A stretch of 64,000 bases of DNA. It comes from P52-10 sp041397365. Lineage in GTDB: Bacteria > Pseudomonadota > Alphaproteobacteria > Rhizobiales > Xanthobacteraceae. This document shows positions 1 through 10,374 of the stretch, piece after piece; position 1 is the stretch's first letter; each line of letters starts with the position of its first letter. The notes beneath the pieces were generated by a model, which searched no databases, was not told the DNA's origin, and worked only from the letters and a program-made list of their open reading frames with translations. The stretch spans positions 260,221 to 324,220 of the forward strand of contig JAWKWT010000004.1 in the NCBI GenBank assembly GCA_041397365.1. The letters run 5' to 3'. The translations under genes were made by a program, and so were the position numbers.

Positions 1-1881
<1,881 letters not shown>

Positions 1882-2673
1882 GTGAAGGTGCTGCGCCGGC
1901 TTTTTGTCCTTCCTTCGATCCTCGCCGTTTCGATCCTTGGCTTGCCGGCGTCGCCCGCGCAGGCCGGGCCAACGCCCGCCATCTCGATCAAGACCAAGGC
2001 GGTGGAGGTCAGCGTCAGCATCGACGACGCGATCCGCGAGCGGAACGATTTGAAGGCCGACCTTCTGAACGAAGGCAAGCGCTGGGCGGATCGCGCAAGG
2101 CGCGAGGCCGATGGCGAGTTCAAAACTTCACCCGACCTGTTTCGCGACGGACGGCGCTGGGCGCAGGAGCGCGACTACGCCGTCACCTCGGTCATCGCCG
2201 GCCGATATGTCAGCATCCTGCGCACCGACTACAGTTTTACGGGCGGCGCGCATCCGAACACGGAACTCGAAACCCTGATCTGGGACGAGCAGGCGAAGAA
2301 GCGCATCAGCATCCGCCCGTTCTTCAGCGACCTGTCCGATAACAGCCGCGCGATGATGGATATTCAGAAAGCGATCATCGCCTCGCTGACCGCCGAGAAG
2401 AAGGCGCGCGGCACCTGGGAGCCGGACAACCGCGACTGGATGAAGGCAATCGAGCCAAGCCTTTTGAAGATCGGCGCGGTCGTGCTGGAGCCCTCGACGG
2501 AGGCCGGCAAAAGCTCCGGCCTCACCTTCCACTACTCGCCTTATGCGGTCGGCGCGTATGCGGAAGGCGCTTACACCGCTTTCGTGCCGTGGCGCGCCTT
2601 GCGACCGCATCTGTCGGCCGAAGGGCTTGCGATCTTCGGCGGCGACAAGCCGAAGGAGCAGAAGAAGCCGTGA
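1882..2673 (+). CDS. exported DUF4163/DUF3298 (RsiV-like) domain protein
   Basis: 263-residue protein with an N-terminal signal peptide (basic MKVLRR, hydrophobic LFVLPSILAVSILGL, likely cleavage after PAQA), so probably periplasmic. The middle carries the DUF4163 hallmark YSFTGGAHPNT (about residues 118-128) and the C-terminus the DUF3298 stretch FHYSPYAVGAYAEG, the pair known from RsiV and PdaC-type proteins. Function in this context is unknown. It starts with GTG immediately after the mutase stop, with no gap, which argues for cotranscription. An envelope protein between mutase and meaB is unexpected; no mechanistic link is visible. Confidence 0.85.
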   Translation: MKVLRRLFVLPSILAVSILGLPASPAQAGPTPAISIKTKAVEVSVSIDDAIRERNDLKADLLNEGKRWADRARREADGEFKTSPDLFRDGRRWAQERDYAVTSVIAGRYVSILRTDYSFTGGAHPNTELETLIWDEQAKKRISIRPFFSDLSDNSRAMMDIQKAIIASLTAEKKARGTWEPDNRDWMKAIEPSLLKIGAVVLEPSTEAGKSSGLTFHYSPYAVGAYAEGAYTAFVPWRALRPHLSAEGLAIFGGDKPKEQKKP

Positions 2674-2728
2674 GAGATTTTTCGCCGGTCCCCTTAGCCG
2701 TCCGCGCGCTGCGCGATCGACCAGCCTC

Positions 2729-3721
2729 ATGACCGGGCCGAATTCTCCCATCGACGTCGCCGCTCTTGCGGACGCCTTGCGCGCCGGCAACCGCGCGGCG
2801 CTGGCACGCGCGATCACGCTGGTCGAAAGCCGCCGCGCCGACCACCAGGCGGCGGCGCGCGACCTCGTGCAATCGGTGCTGCCGGATACCGGCCGAGCCG
2901 TGCGCGTCGGCATCACAGGGTCTCCCGGTGTCGGCAAATCGACGACGATCGACACGCTCGGAATGCATCTGATCGGCCTCGGCCTGAAAGTCGCCGTGCT
3001 CGCGGTCGATCCGTCCTCGGCACGCACCGGCGGCTCGATCCTCGGCGACAAGACGCGGATGGCGCGGCTGTCGGCCGAGAACGACGCCTTCATCCGCCCC
3101 TCGCCGTCCGCCGGCACGCTCGGCGGGGTCGCAGCGAAAACGCGCGAGGCGATGCTGCTGTGCGAGGCCGCCGGGTTCGACGCCGTGCTGGTCGAGACGG
3201 TCGGCATCGGCCAATCCGAAACCGCCGTCTGCGACATGACAGATTTCTTTCTCGCGCTGATGCTGCCGGGCGCCGGCGACGAATTGCAAGGCATCAAGAA
3301 AGGTCTTGTCGAACTCGCCGATATGATCGCGGTCAACAAGGCTGACGGCGACAACCTTCAGCGCGCCAAGGCGGCGGCAGCCGAATATCGCGCGGCGCTG
3401 CATATCCTCGCGCCGCGCTCGCAGCACTGGCATCCGCCGGTGCTGACCTATTCGGGACTGACCGGCGACGGCATCGGTGAACTCTGGCAGAAAGTGCTCG
3501 ACCATCGCACGGCGATGAACGCCTCCGGCGAATTCGCCGCGCGGCGACGCGAGCAGCAGGTGAAATGGATGTGGTCGATGCTGGAGGAGCGATGGAAGGC
3601 GCGGCTGCGCGCCGACGCGACCATCCGCGCCAGAGTGAAGCAGACCGAGGCCGCCGTCGCCGACGGACGGATGACGCCAGCGCTCGCCGCGGAGGCGATC
3701 GCTCGCCTGCTCGAATCCTGA
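2729..3721 (+). CDS. meaB: methylmalonyl-CoA mutase-associated GTPase MeaB
   Basis: G3E-family GTPase that loads and protects adenosylcobalamin on methylmalonyl-CoA mutase. 330 residues, normal for MeaB/ArgK. P-loop GSPGVGKST at about residues 63-71, base-recognition NKAD further on, and the family segments DPSSARTGGSILGDKTRM and ETVGIGQSE. The ATG at 2729 fits the family N-terminus; the upstream in-frame extension to 2543 is Arg/Ser-rich and overlaps the previous gene, so it was rejected. Its stop is two bases before the peptidase start. Position downstream of the mutase supports the partnership. Confidence 0.96.
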   Translation: MTGPNSPIDVAALADALRAGNRAALARAITLVESRRADHQAAARDLVQSVLPDTGRAVRVGITGSPGVGKSTTIDTLGMHLIGLGLKVAVLAVDPSSARTGGSILGDKTRMARLSAENDAFIRPSPSAGTLGGVAAKTREAMLLCEAAGFDAVLVETVGIGQSETAVCDMTDFFLALMLPGAGDELQGIKKGLVELADMIAVNKADGDNLQRAKAAAAEYRAALHILAPRSQHWHPPVLTYSGLTGDGIGELWQKVLDHRTAMNASGEFAARRREQQVKWMWSMLEERWKARLRADATIRARVKQTEAAVADGRMTPALAAEAIARLLES

Positions 3722-3723
3722 CC

Positions 3724-4362
3724 ATGCGCGCGCTCGTCACCGGCTTCGGCCCGTTTCCCGGCGCGCCCTTCAACCCGACCGAACGACTGGTGCGACGCCT
3801 CTGCGCGCTGCGCCGTCCGGCCTTCGCCGGCGTCGAGCGCATCCCGCATATCTTCACGGTCGCCTATGGCGCGGTGGATCGCGACCTGCCGCGCCTGCTG
3901 GCGAACCACCGCCCCGACATCCTGCTGATGTTCGGGCTCGCCGCGCGCACGCCTTATCTTCGCATCGAAACGCGCGCCCGCAACGCGATCACCACGATCT
4001 GGCCGGACGCGGACGGAACCCGCATCGGCTTCGGCAAGATCGCGCACGGAGCCGGCGATGCGCTGACCTTCGGCCCACACCTCGCGCGGCTGCTGCGCGC
4101 TGCGGAGAGAACCGGCGTGCCTTCGCGCGCCTCACGCGACGCCGGACGCTACCTCTGCAATTATCTGTGCTGGCGGGCGATCGAGGCCAACGCCGCCTCC
4201 GCCACGCCGCCGCTGTCGGCCTTCATTCATGTGCCGCTGACACCGCGCGGCGCGGCCTCGATCTGCAAGGGTAAAACGCAGAAGGTGACGGCCGACGACC
4301 TTCTGGATGCCGGCGAAGCGATCCTGCGGGAGATGATCCGCCTCGCAAGGCTGCGTCGCTGA
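3724..4362 (+). CDS. pcp: pyroglutamyl-peptidase I (C15 family)
   Basis: Cysteine peptidase removing N-terminal pyroglutamate from peptides, cytoplasmic. 212 residues, typical length. N-terminal VTGFGPFPGAPFNPT matches the family opening; catalytic triad candidates are Glu in RIETRARN, Cys in DAGRYLCNYLC and His in FIHVPL. The usual GQAGGR loop reads GLAART, a mild divergence. The ATG lies 2 bp after the meaB stop and the frame upstream belongs to meaB, so this start is preferred. It appears to be the last gene of the mutase-meaB run, probably by read-through rather than a shared pathway. Confidence 0.9.
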   Translation: MRALVTGFGPFPGAPFNPTERLVRRLCALRRPAFAGVERIPHIFTVAYGAVDRDLPRLLANHRPDILLMFGLAARTPYLRIETRARNAITTIWPDADGTRIGFGKIAHGAGDALTFGPHLARLLRAAERTGVPSRASRDAGRYLCNYLCWRAIEANAASATPPLSAFIHVPLTPRGAASICKGKTQKVTADDLLDAGEAILREMIRLARLRR

Positions 4363-4456
4363 TAGCAGATACCGCACGGTTCCCTCGCCGCGACGGCTCG
4401 ATGTCGCCGGCGCCGTCCACACGCGATTGTGAATCCGTGCGCGCGGCTGGTCAGCA

Positions 4457-4484
4457 TTGCAAGGGCGAGCATTGAGATCATATT
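4457..4484 (+). promoter_or_regulatory. candidate sigma-70 promoter of the MFS gene
   Basis: TTGCAA at 4457-4462 and CATATT at 4479-4484, 16 bp apart, 43 bp upstream of the chosen start. Weak hexamers; placed mainly because a perfect palindrome overlaps the -10. Confidence 0.35.
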
Positions 4485-4496
4485 GCGCCGCAATAT
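4480..4496. promoter_or_regulatory. perfect 17-bp palindrome, candidate operator
   Basis: ATATTGCGCCGCAATAT: two 8-bp arms around one central base, overlapping the candidate -10 and ending 30 bp before the MFS start. The shape suits a dimeric repressor (MarR, TetR or ArsR type), but no regulator gene is adjacent. Confidence 0.5.
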
Positions 4497-4526
4497 ATTT
4501 GTCCGATCAGATAAAGGCATTCCAGT

Positions 4527-5780
4527 TTGACCGATACAAATGCAGATCGATGGGTCTCCACGGCCCATCGGCCGATGGGCTTTCGTGAATTCGTCGTCAT
4601 TGTCGCGGCGATCATGGCTCTCAATCCGCTCGCGATGGACATGATGCTGCCGGCTCTCCCGGAGATCGGCAGAGCCTTCCATGTCGGCAATCCCAATCAT
4701 CTTCAGAACGTGCTGTCGGTGTTCCTGCTCGGCTTCGGCCTCGGCCAGTTCATCATCGGCCCACTGTCGGATCGGTTCGGCCGCAAGCCCATCCTGATCG
4801 GCGGAATGATCGTCTATGGCGTCGCCAGCGTTCTCGCGCTGCTCGCGCCGACCTTCGAAACGCTGCTGCTGGCGCGCGCGCTTCAAGGGCTCAGCACGTC
4901 GGCGACGCGCGTGATCGCTACCTCCGTCGTGCGCGACTGCTACAGCGGACGGCGCATGGCCAGCGTGATGTCGCTGACGCAGATGGTGTTCATTTCCGTG
5001 CCCGTCCTTGCGCCGTCGCTCGGCCAGGCCGTGCTGGCGGTGACGCATGAATGGCACGGCGTATTCGTGGTGCTGCTGCTGGCCGGAATCATCATTCTCG
5101 CGTGGAGCGCGCTGCGGCTGCCGGAAACGCTGGCGCCGGAGAACCGCCGCTCGATCGCGTTGCGCGCCGTGTTCGGCTATTTCCGCGAAATGCTGACCAA
5201 CCGGCAGAGCTTCGGTTACGCCATCGCCGCCGGCTTTCTCACCGGCACGATGTTCGCCTATCTGTTTTCCGCGCAGCAGGTATTCACCGAGGTCTATCGG
5301 CTGGGCCGTTACTTCCCGGTCGTGTTCGCGATGATCGCGCTCGGTGTCGCCGTCGCCGGCTTCGTCAATTCGCGCCTCGTCGGCAAGCTCGGCATGCGGA
5401 AGATCTCGCACGCCGCGTTGCTCGCCTATATCGTCACCTCGGTCGCGATGCTCATCGCCGCGCTGACGCAGACGCTGGTGCTGCCGCTCTACATGCTGCT
5501 GGCGACGGCGAGCATGTTCGGCTTTGGGCTGATGATCTCGAACTTCACGGCGCTGGCGATGGAGCCGCAAGGGCACATCGCCGGCACGGCGTCGTCGCTG
5601 TTCGGCTCGATCACGACGCTGATCGGCATCGTCGTCGGCACGACCATCGGCCAAGCCTATGACGGCACGATGGTTCCGCTCGCGGCCGGCTTCCTGCTCT
5701 CGACCTGCGGCGCTTTCATCGCGGTTCTCGTCACCGAAAAGGGCCGGCTGTTCCGGCAGCCGCCCCGCCGCGTGATGTAG
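4527..5780 (+). CDS. MFS multidrug exporter, Bcr/CflA family
   Basis: Proton-driven drug/H+ antiporter of the inner membrane, 417 residues with about twelve hydrophobic segments. DMMLPALPEIGRAF in TM1, the MFS loop motif GPLSDRFGRKP between TM2 and TM3, and RALQGLSTSATRVIATSVVRD in TM4 are Bcr/CflA hallmarks. Start is uncertain: TTG at 4527 has an AAGG stretch 8 bp upstream, while ATG at 4575 would remove the first 16 residues but has no clear ribosome site. A palindrome just upstream suggests ligand-responsive repression. Substrate cannot be told from sequence. Confidence 0.9.
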   Translation: MTDTNADRWVSTAHRPMGFREFVVIVAAIMALNPLAMDMMLPALPEIGRAFHVGNPNHLQNVLSVFLLGFGLGQFIIGPLSDRFGRKPILIGGMIVYGVASVLALLAPTFETLLLARALQGLSTSATRVIATSVVRDCYSGRRMASVMSLTQMVFISVPVLAPSLGQAVLAVTHEWHGVFVVLLLAGIIILAWSALRLPETLAPENRRSIALRAVFGYFREMLTNRQSFGYAIAAGFLTGTMFAYLFSAQQVFTEVYRLGRYFPVVFAMIALGVAVAGFVNSRLVGKLGMRKISHAALLAYIVTSVAMLIAALTQTLVLPLYMLLATASMFGFGLMISNFTALAMEPQGHIAGTASSLFGSITTLIGIVVGTTIGQAYDGTMVPLAAGFLLSTCGAFIAVLVTEKGRLFRQPPRRVM

Positions 5781-5862
5781 CGTTAACCACCTGCGCGAAT
5801 TCCGCGCCTCTTCACCATCTGTTGCCCCGCGCAAAATCGTCATTTGAGATTAACTGGCGGGC

Positions 5863-7227
5863 ATGGATGTCAATCGCCGCCTTATGCTGAACGCGACCGC
5901 GCTGGCCGCGGGAGCCGCGACCACAGTTGCAGCCACCGCCCAACCCGCGAGCGCAGCACCGCTGCTGTCGGTGCTCGGCCGCGACGCCGCGCAATACGGG
6001 GTCCGGCCCGGCAGCCCCGACGACCAGACCCAGGCGCTGCAACGCGCGATCAACGAATCCGCGCGGGCGCGCATGCCGCTGGCGCTGCCGCCGGGCGTCT
6101 ATCGGACCCGCGCATTGCGCCTGCCGGACGGCACGCAGATTGTCGGCGTTCGCGGCGCGACCCGGCTCGAGTTCGGCGGTGGTCCCTCTTTATTCACGGC
6201 CGAGCGCGCGGCCAATGTCTCGCTGACCCAGCTCGTGCTCGACGGCGGCCTCATCCGCCTGCCCGAACGGCGCGGCCTGCTCCATTGCGAGCGCGGGCGC
6301 GACATCCGGATCAATGATTGCGAATTCATCAACAGCGGCCGCAACGCCCTGTGGTTCGAGCAGGTGTCCGGCGAAATCCGCGGCAACATCTTCCGCAACA
6401 CCGCGACCACCGCCATCGTCTCGTTCGATGCGCTCGGGCTGCTGGTCGCGCAGAACACGATTTCCGGCACGCGCGACAACGGCATCGAGATCGTCCGCCA
6501 CCAGACCGGCGATGACGGCACGCAGGTCATCGACAACCGCATCGAGGACATCGTCGCGGGCGACGGCGGCTCGGGGCAGCATGGCAACGGCATCAATGCG
6601 TTTCGCGCGGGCAATGTCATCGTGCGCGGCAACCGCATCCGCAATTGCGATTTCTCCGGCATACGCGGCAACGCCGCCTCGAACATCCAGATCGCCGGCA
6701 ACAGCATGACGGACGTGCGCGAGACAGCGATCTATGCGGAATTCGGCTTCGAGGGCGCGGTGATCGTCAACAACACGGCCGACATCTGCTTCAACGGCGC
6801 GTCCGCGACGAATTTCAACGAAGGCGGCCGCATGGCTGTGATCCAGGGCAACATCTTTCGCAATCTGCTGCCGAAGCGTCCCCCCAGCGATCCGGGCGAC
6901 CATGCGGGCGTCGGCATCGCCGCCGAAGCCGACGCAGTCATCAGCGGCAATGTGGTCGAGAATGCGCCGGGCATCGCCATCGCCGCAGGCTGGGGCCGTT
7001 ATCTTCGCAATGTGGCGATCACCGGCAATGTCGTGCGCAATGCCGAAATCGGCGTCGCCGTGTCGGTGACGGAGGGCGCGGGCAGCGCGCTGGTGAGCAA
7101 CAATGTCCTGTCCGGCACGCGCAAGGGCATCTTCGGCTTCGACCATCGCACCGCGATCGGCGACCTCACGACCTCTCTTGCCACGAGGTTTCCGCAGATC
7201 AGCGTCAGCGGCAACCTGCTGCGCTAA
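5863..7227 (+). CDS. Tat-exported right-handed beta-helix protein (TIGR03808 type)
   Basis: 454 residues. The N-terminus has a twin-arginine signal (VNRRLMLNATALAAGA, then PASAA as a likely cleavage site), so it is exported folded. The body is a run of short degenerate repeats rich in GN-x-I and N-x-I/V patterns (IRGNIFRN, VIVRGNRIRN, IQIAGNSM, VAITGNVVRN), typical of a parallel beta-helix like pectate lyase-fold proteins. It matches the Tat-translocated repeat family seen in Hyphomicrobiales, function unknown. A pectin or polysaccharide role cannot be claimed without catalytic residues. It converges on the small gene at 7229. Confidence 0.85.
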   Translation: MDVNRRLMLNATALAAGAATTVAATAQPASAAPLLSVLGRDAAQYGVRPGSPDDQTQALQRAINESARARMPLALPPGVYRTRALRLPDGTQIVGVRGATRLEFGGGPSLFTAERAANVSLTQLVLDGGLIRLPERRGLLHCERGRDIRINDCEFINSGRNALWFEQVSGEIRGNIFRNTATTAIVSFDALGLLVAQNTISGTRDNGIEIVRHQTGDDGTQVIDNRIEDIVAGDGGSGQHGNGINAFRAGNVIVRGNRIRNCDFSGIRGNAASNIQIAGNSMTDVRETAIYAEFGFEGAVIVNNTADICFNGASATNFNEGGRMAVIQGNIFRNLLPKRPPSDPGDHAGVGIAAEADAVISGNVVENAPGIAIAAGWGRYLRNVAITGNVVRNAEIGVAVSVTEGAGSALVSNNVLSGTRKGIFGFDHRTAIGDLTTSLATRFPQISVSGNLLR

Positions 7228-7228
7228 T

Positions 7229-7525
7229 TCAAGCCGCGATCGATGTCGGCGCGATGGACGGCGAAGACCTCACCACCGGCGGCAGGGTCCGCACATCAAT
7301 CTCGGCGACGACCGGCGCATTCGCCGGTGGAGGCGAGATTTTCTCCCAGACATCGACCGACATCTTCGCTTCGCGCAGAAGGTTCAGGATTTCCGGCTCG
7401 GAGAAATAGCGCTTCCATCGGCCGCTCTCATATTCCCGCGTCAGGTCGGCGAGCCGGCGCTGCGCCAGCATGCGCCATCGCGCGAGCACGTTCAGATATC
7501 GCTGGTCGTCGAAAGGTTTGGTCAT
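7229..7525 (-). CDS. small conserved protein (TIGR03809-like), unknown function
   Basis: 98 residues, MTKPFDDQRYLNVLARW at the start, a charged helical middle (LADLTREYESGRWKRYFSEPEIL) and a proline-rich tail. No signal peptide or membrane segment. It resembles the small conserved family that I recall sitting beside the Tat beta-helix protein, and here it lies tail-to-tail with it, one base apart. An in-frame start at 7594 would add 23 residues of Ser/Pro-rich sequence and was rejected. Function unknown. Confidence 0.7.
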   Translation of the reverse strand: MTKPFDDQRYLNVLARWRMLAQRRLADLTREYESGRWKRYFSEPEILNLLREAKMSVDVWEKISPPPANAPVVAEIDVRTLPPVVRSSPSIAPTSIAA

Positions 7526-7925
7526 TGCAGCGTCCGGGGATCTCGCCGGCTGGAGGAAAACTGACTCAGGAGACACTGAACCAGAAACGCCCACGCTGAC
7601 GCGACGCTACGCCTGTTCCGAATCATTTTGTATCTGATTTCGGTGAAAAAGAAAATCTGCGCCACATTGTCGTCACATCGCGACAAGCGATTCGTATTCG
7701 CTTCCTCTGCGCAAGACTGACGCGCATTCAAAGACGCGTTCAAAAGAAAAGGCCCGTCCGGGGGGACAACCGGACGGGCCAGCCGTATTGGCGCTTGGGG
7801 TGGATGGGCGCTCGCGCCGAACACAGCCTTTCTGGGAGGGATTGGACTCCCTCGCCTCCATTGGTGCTTCGGGTGGAGGAGAGGTTCAACGGGTTCGAAA
7901 AATTTCTGAAGAGACTTCCTTGTGG
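7526..7925. other. 400-bp intergenic stretch
   Basis: Only the minus-strand terminator at 7741-7780 is clear. No convincing reading frame in either direction, and no RNA gene recognised. Confidence 0.5.
7741..7780 (-). terminator. Rho-independent terminator after the anti-sigma-like gene
   Basis: Perfect 11-bp stem GGCCCGTCCGG (7751-7761) with CCGGACGGGCC (7770-7780), 8-nt loop. Read on the minus strand the stem is followed by TTTTCTTTTG. It lies about 145 bp beyond the stop at 7926. Confidence 0.8.
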
Positions 7926-8333
7926 CTAGCGCATCAACAGGGTGGCGATGATGCCGGCTTGCAGCGCCAGCACGAGCGCCGCCACCAGCGCCGAACAGGC
8001 CAGCATTCGCGGCGAAAGACCTGCAAGGAATTCGGCGATCCGCGCACCGGACGACGGCGCCGCCGGCGCAGGGCGCGCGGGCTCCGCATCGATCGCCTCG
8101 AACAAGCCTTGCATGACGCGAGAAGACGGCGCACCGAGGCTTTCGTTCAAGCGGGTGGTTTCGACGAACTCCTCCTGAACGGCCGCATATTGCCGCGTCA
8201 GATTCGGATCGCGCGCCAGCGCTTCGTCGACGCGGCGCGCATCGCGCACGCTCAGCGTGCCCGCGGCATACCAGGGAAGCAGCGCCTCGATATCCTCCGG
8301 GCGCATATCCGGAAACCTGCTGACGGCATTCAT
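7926..8333 (-). CDS. anti-sigma factor-like membrane protein
   Basis: 135 residues. The N-terminal part, PEDIEALLPWYAAGTLSVRDARRVDEAL, resembles the helical anti-sigma domain of zinc-less zf-HC2/ChrR-like regulators (LPWYAAGTL is the recurring core). Residues about 105-130 form one transmembrane helix (ACSALVAALVLALQAGIIATLL), so the N-terminus would face the cytoplasm. Start at 8333 is backed by CGAGG about 8 bp upstream. No ECF sigma gene is adjacent, which is unusual for such a regulator. The assignment rests on pattern only. Confidence 0.65.
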   Translation of the reverse strand: MNAVSRFPDMRPEDIEALLPWYAAGTLSVRDARRVDEALARDPNLTRQYAAVQEEFVETTRLNESLGAPSSRVMQGLFEAIDAEPARPAPAAPSSGARIAEFLAGLSPRMLACSALVAALVLALQAGIIATLLMR

Positions 8334-8705
8334 AGCCCAACCTCGTTCCACGCCGGCTGTCTTCAGCAGCTCGACAAATTTCTTGCGCCTAGACCATGCG
8401 CGTCTTCTCGGGAGTTCTCGGGAATGGCGATGATCCTGGCGACCTCCTCCACCGGAAGCCACCAGCGCGCTGGATGCTCTAGTCGCAAGGTTGGTCGCCG
8501 TACTGTCGCGGCAGGTTCGATCCGCAATGCAAAAAACTTTTGCATTGCCGGAAACCGCCACCGCTGTCCGTGATTTACCGCACACAACGTTCTCGTGCCG
8601 TGCTTTTGCCCCGAGAGCACCGAAATTTTTCCCGTTTTCGTTCGCGTTAACGCCACGGCGCGCGGTGCAACCTGCCGACGGGACCGACATTTGGGGATTC
8701 TGCCG
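8334..8705. other. 372-bp divergent intergenic region
   Basis: Separates two divergent genes and must hold both promoters. The one distinctive element is the inverted repeat at 8524-8548. No gene supported. Confidence 0.5.
8524..8548. promoter_or_regulatory. perfect 11-bp inverted repeat, candidate operator
   Basis: GCAATGCAAAA and TTTTGCATTGC around a 3-bp AAC centre, in the middle of the divergent region. A-rich core with T-rich partner; could also be a weak bidirectional hairpin, but it is far from any stop codon, so an operator is more likely. Confidence 0.45.
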
Positions 8706-9419
8706 ATGAATGGATGGGCCAGCCGGTGCCTTGCGCCGACGATCGCTGCGACTGTCATGCTGCTTCTGGCGGCACCTGCTCTCGCCTGTGACAGGACGAC
8801 CGGATGTGCGGCCGGGACCGTCAACACCGACAACCTTCCGGCGAATATGCTGCCGACCTATGCCGAGGCCAAGCCGCAGAGCCAGAAGGTGGCAGCGCCC
8901 GTCAACCTGAAGAAATTCACCAAGAAAAAGACACGCGCCGTCCGCCGCGCGTCGTCACGCAAGGCGCTCGCGACCAAGACGTCTCGCAGCAAGCCGGTCA
9001 ACAAGCGCACAGCGCAAACGTCGCGCGAACGCGCCAAGCCCGCGAAGATCGCGCCGGCTTTGGCCAACGCCAATGCCGAATTGACGGAGGCCGAAGCCGC
9101 CCCCAAGCCCACCGATCAGGCCGTGCCGGACGACACGCCGACGCCTGCCGCCGCGATGGAGCCTTCGGCGACCCAGAACGGCGACGCACCGGCGCAGGAA
9201 ACCAATGTGACGTCGGCGGAGGAGTTCAACGAGATCGACGGCACGGCCTGGGAGAGCATCCAGCCCCCGCGTCTCATGCAGCTCACCTCGCTCGACAGCC
9301 GCGCGGAGATGCGCGCCGACGATTCGAAATGGGCTCATACCTCCACGGTCGGCAAGATTTTCGTCGCCCTCGGCGCGCTGCTGACGATCGGCTCGGCCAT
9401 TCGCATGCTCATCGCCTGA
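8706..9419 (+). CDS. exported Lys/Ala-rich protein with C-terminal membrane helix
   Basis: 237 residues, not recognised as a known family. Signal peptide ATVMLLLAAPALAC at the N-terminus; the following Cys could be lipobox-like but ALAC is weak. Residues about 60-130 are a basic, Lys/Arg/Ala/Ser-rich low-complexity linker, then an acidic stretch, a conserved-looking core (EFNEIDGTAWESIQPPRLMQL) and a C-terminal hydrophobic helix VGKIFVALGALLTIGSAIRMLIA. It may span the periplasm. The start at 8706 gives the signal peptide at the extreme N-terminus; extension to 8595 does not. Confidence 0.7.
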   Translation: MNGWASRCLAPTIAATVMLLLAAPALACDRTTGCAAGTVNTDNLPANMLPTYAEAKPQSQKVAAPVNLKKFTKKKTRAVRRASSRKALATKTSRSKPVNKRTAQTSRERAKPAKIAPALANANAELTEAEAAPKPTDQAVPDDTPTPAAAMEPSATQNGDAPAQETNVTSAEEFNEIDGTAWESIQPPRLMQLTSLDSRAEMRADDSKWAHTSTVGKIFVALGALLTIGSAIRMLIA

Positions 9420-9497
9420 TCCTGCTGCCGCATCGACGCTTGCGGCCTTCCGCGACAGCAGGCACATTCGCCCCGCAACAATGGAGCGGAGCAGGCA

Positions 9498-10277
9498 ATG
9501 GCGACCTATGAGCATATTCTTGTCGAACGGCGCGGCACGGTCGGCGTTCTTCAGTTGAACCGGCCCAAAATGCTGAACGCCCTTGCAATGGATGTGTTCA
9601 GGGAAATCGGCCGCGCGATCGACGATTTCGAGGCGGACGACGCCGTCGGCGCAATCATCATCACCGGCAACGAGCGCGCTTTCGCCGCGGGCGCGGACAT
9701 CAAGGAGATGCAGCCGAAGGGCTTCATCGACATGTTCATGGCGGACTTCATCGCCATCGGCGGCGACCGCGTGGCGCGGTGCCGCAAGCCGACGATCGCG
9801 GCGGTGAGCGGTTTTGCGCTCGGCGGCGGCTGCGAACTGGCGATGATGTGCGACATCATCATCGCCAGCGATACGGCGAAGTTCGGTCAGCCGGAAATCA
9901 CGCTCGGAACGATTCCGGGCCTCGGCGGCACGCAGCGCCTGACGCGCGCAATCGGCAAGTCGAAAGCCATGGATCTGTGCCTGACCGGCCGCATGATGGA
10001 CGCGGCGGAGGCGGAGCGCGCCGGCCTCGTCAGCCGCATCGTCGCCGCCGACAAGCTGATGGACGAGGCGATCGCGATGGCCGAGAAGATTGCGTCGATG
10101 TCAGCGCCCGCCGCGATGGCCGCGAAGGAAGCCGTCAACCGCGCCTTCGAATCGACGCTGGCCGAGGGCCTCAATGCCGAGCGCAATCTGTTCCACGGCA
10201 CCTTCGCGCTCGAAGACCGCTCGGAAGGCATGGCCGCCTTCATCGCCAAGCGCCCGCCGGCATTCAAGGGGCGGTAG
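9498..10277 (+). CDS. enoyl-CoA hydratase
   Basis: Crotonase-fold enzyme hydrating 2-enoyl-CoA to 3-hydroxyacyl-CoA in beta-oxidation, 259 residues. It is the only crotonase of the window with both canonical acid/base glutamates: GGGCELAMMCD and FGQPEITLG. Oxyanion-hole segment ITGNERAFAAGADIKEM. Ribosome site GGAGCAGG just before ATG. The TAG stop is shared with the first base of a hairpin repeat. Good candidate for the general short-chain enoyl-CoA hydratase. Confidence 0.95.
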   Translation: MATYEHILVERRGTVGVLQLNRPKMLNALAMDVFREIGRAIDDFEADDAVGAIIITGNERAFAAGADIKEMQPKGFIDMFMADFIAIGGDRVARCRKPTIAAVSGFALGGGCELAMMCDIIIASDTAKFGQPEITLGTIPGLGGTQRLTRAIGKSKAMDLCLTGRMMDAAEAERAGLVSRIVAADKLMDEAIAMAEKIASMSAPAAMAAKEAVNRAFESTLAEGLNAERNLFHGTFALEDRSEGMAAFIAKRPPAFKGR

Positions 10278-10325
10278 AGCATGATCCCGAAAAGTGGGGA
10301 CCGGTTTTCGGAATAGATCATGCTC
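10277..10325. repeat. intergenic hairpin repeat, module A, copy 1
   Basis: Outer arms GAGCATGATC (10277-10286) and GATCATGCTC (10316-10325), inner arms CCGAAAA and TTTTCGG around a GTGGGGACCGG core. The G of the upstream TAG stop is the first base. Other copies begin at 16210, 37313 and 39768. Confidence 0.9.
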
Positions 10326-10349
10326 AAGTAGAAGAGATAGAGGCTGAAG

Positions 10350-10374
10350 TCTGATCCACGTAAGTTGAATCAGA
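10350..10374. repeat. intergenic hairpin repeat, module B, copy 1
   Basis: TCTGATCCACG ... GTTGAATCAGA, an imperfect inverted repeat 25 bp downstream of module A. It contains the stop codon of the minus-strand gene ending at 10370. Confidence 0.8.

Noticed and set aside
4227..5843. 538-codon minus-strand frame under the MFS gene
   Set aside because: Gln/Arg/His-rich antisense translation; the MFS membrane protein is convincing on the other strand.
7840..7915. tRNA-like GGGTTCGAA segment
   Set aside because: No acceptor stem or cloverleaf could be built around it.
9421..9466. Hairpin CCTGCTG...CAGCAGG after the exported protein
   Set aside because: No T tract and imperfect extension; not called as a terminator.
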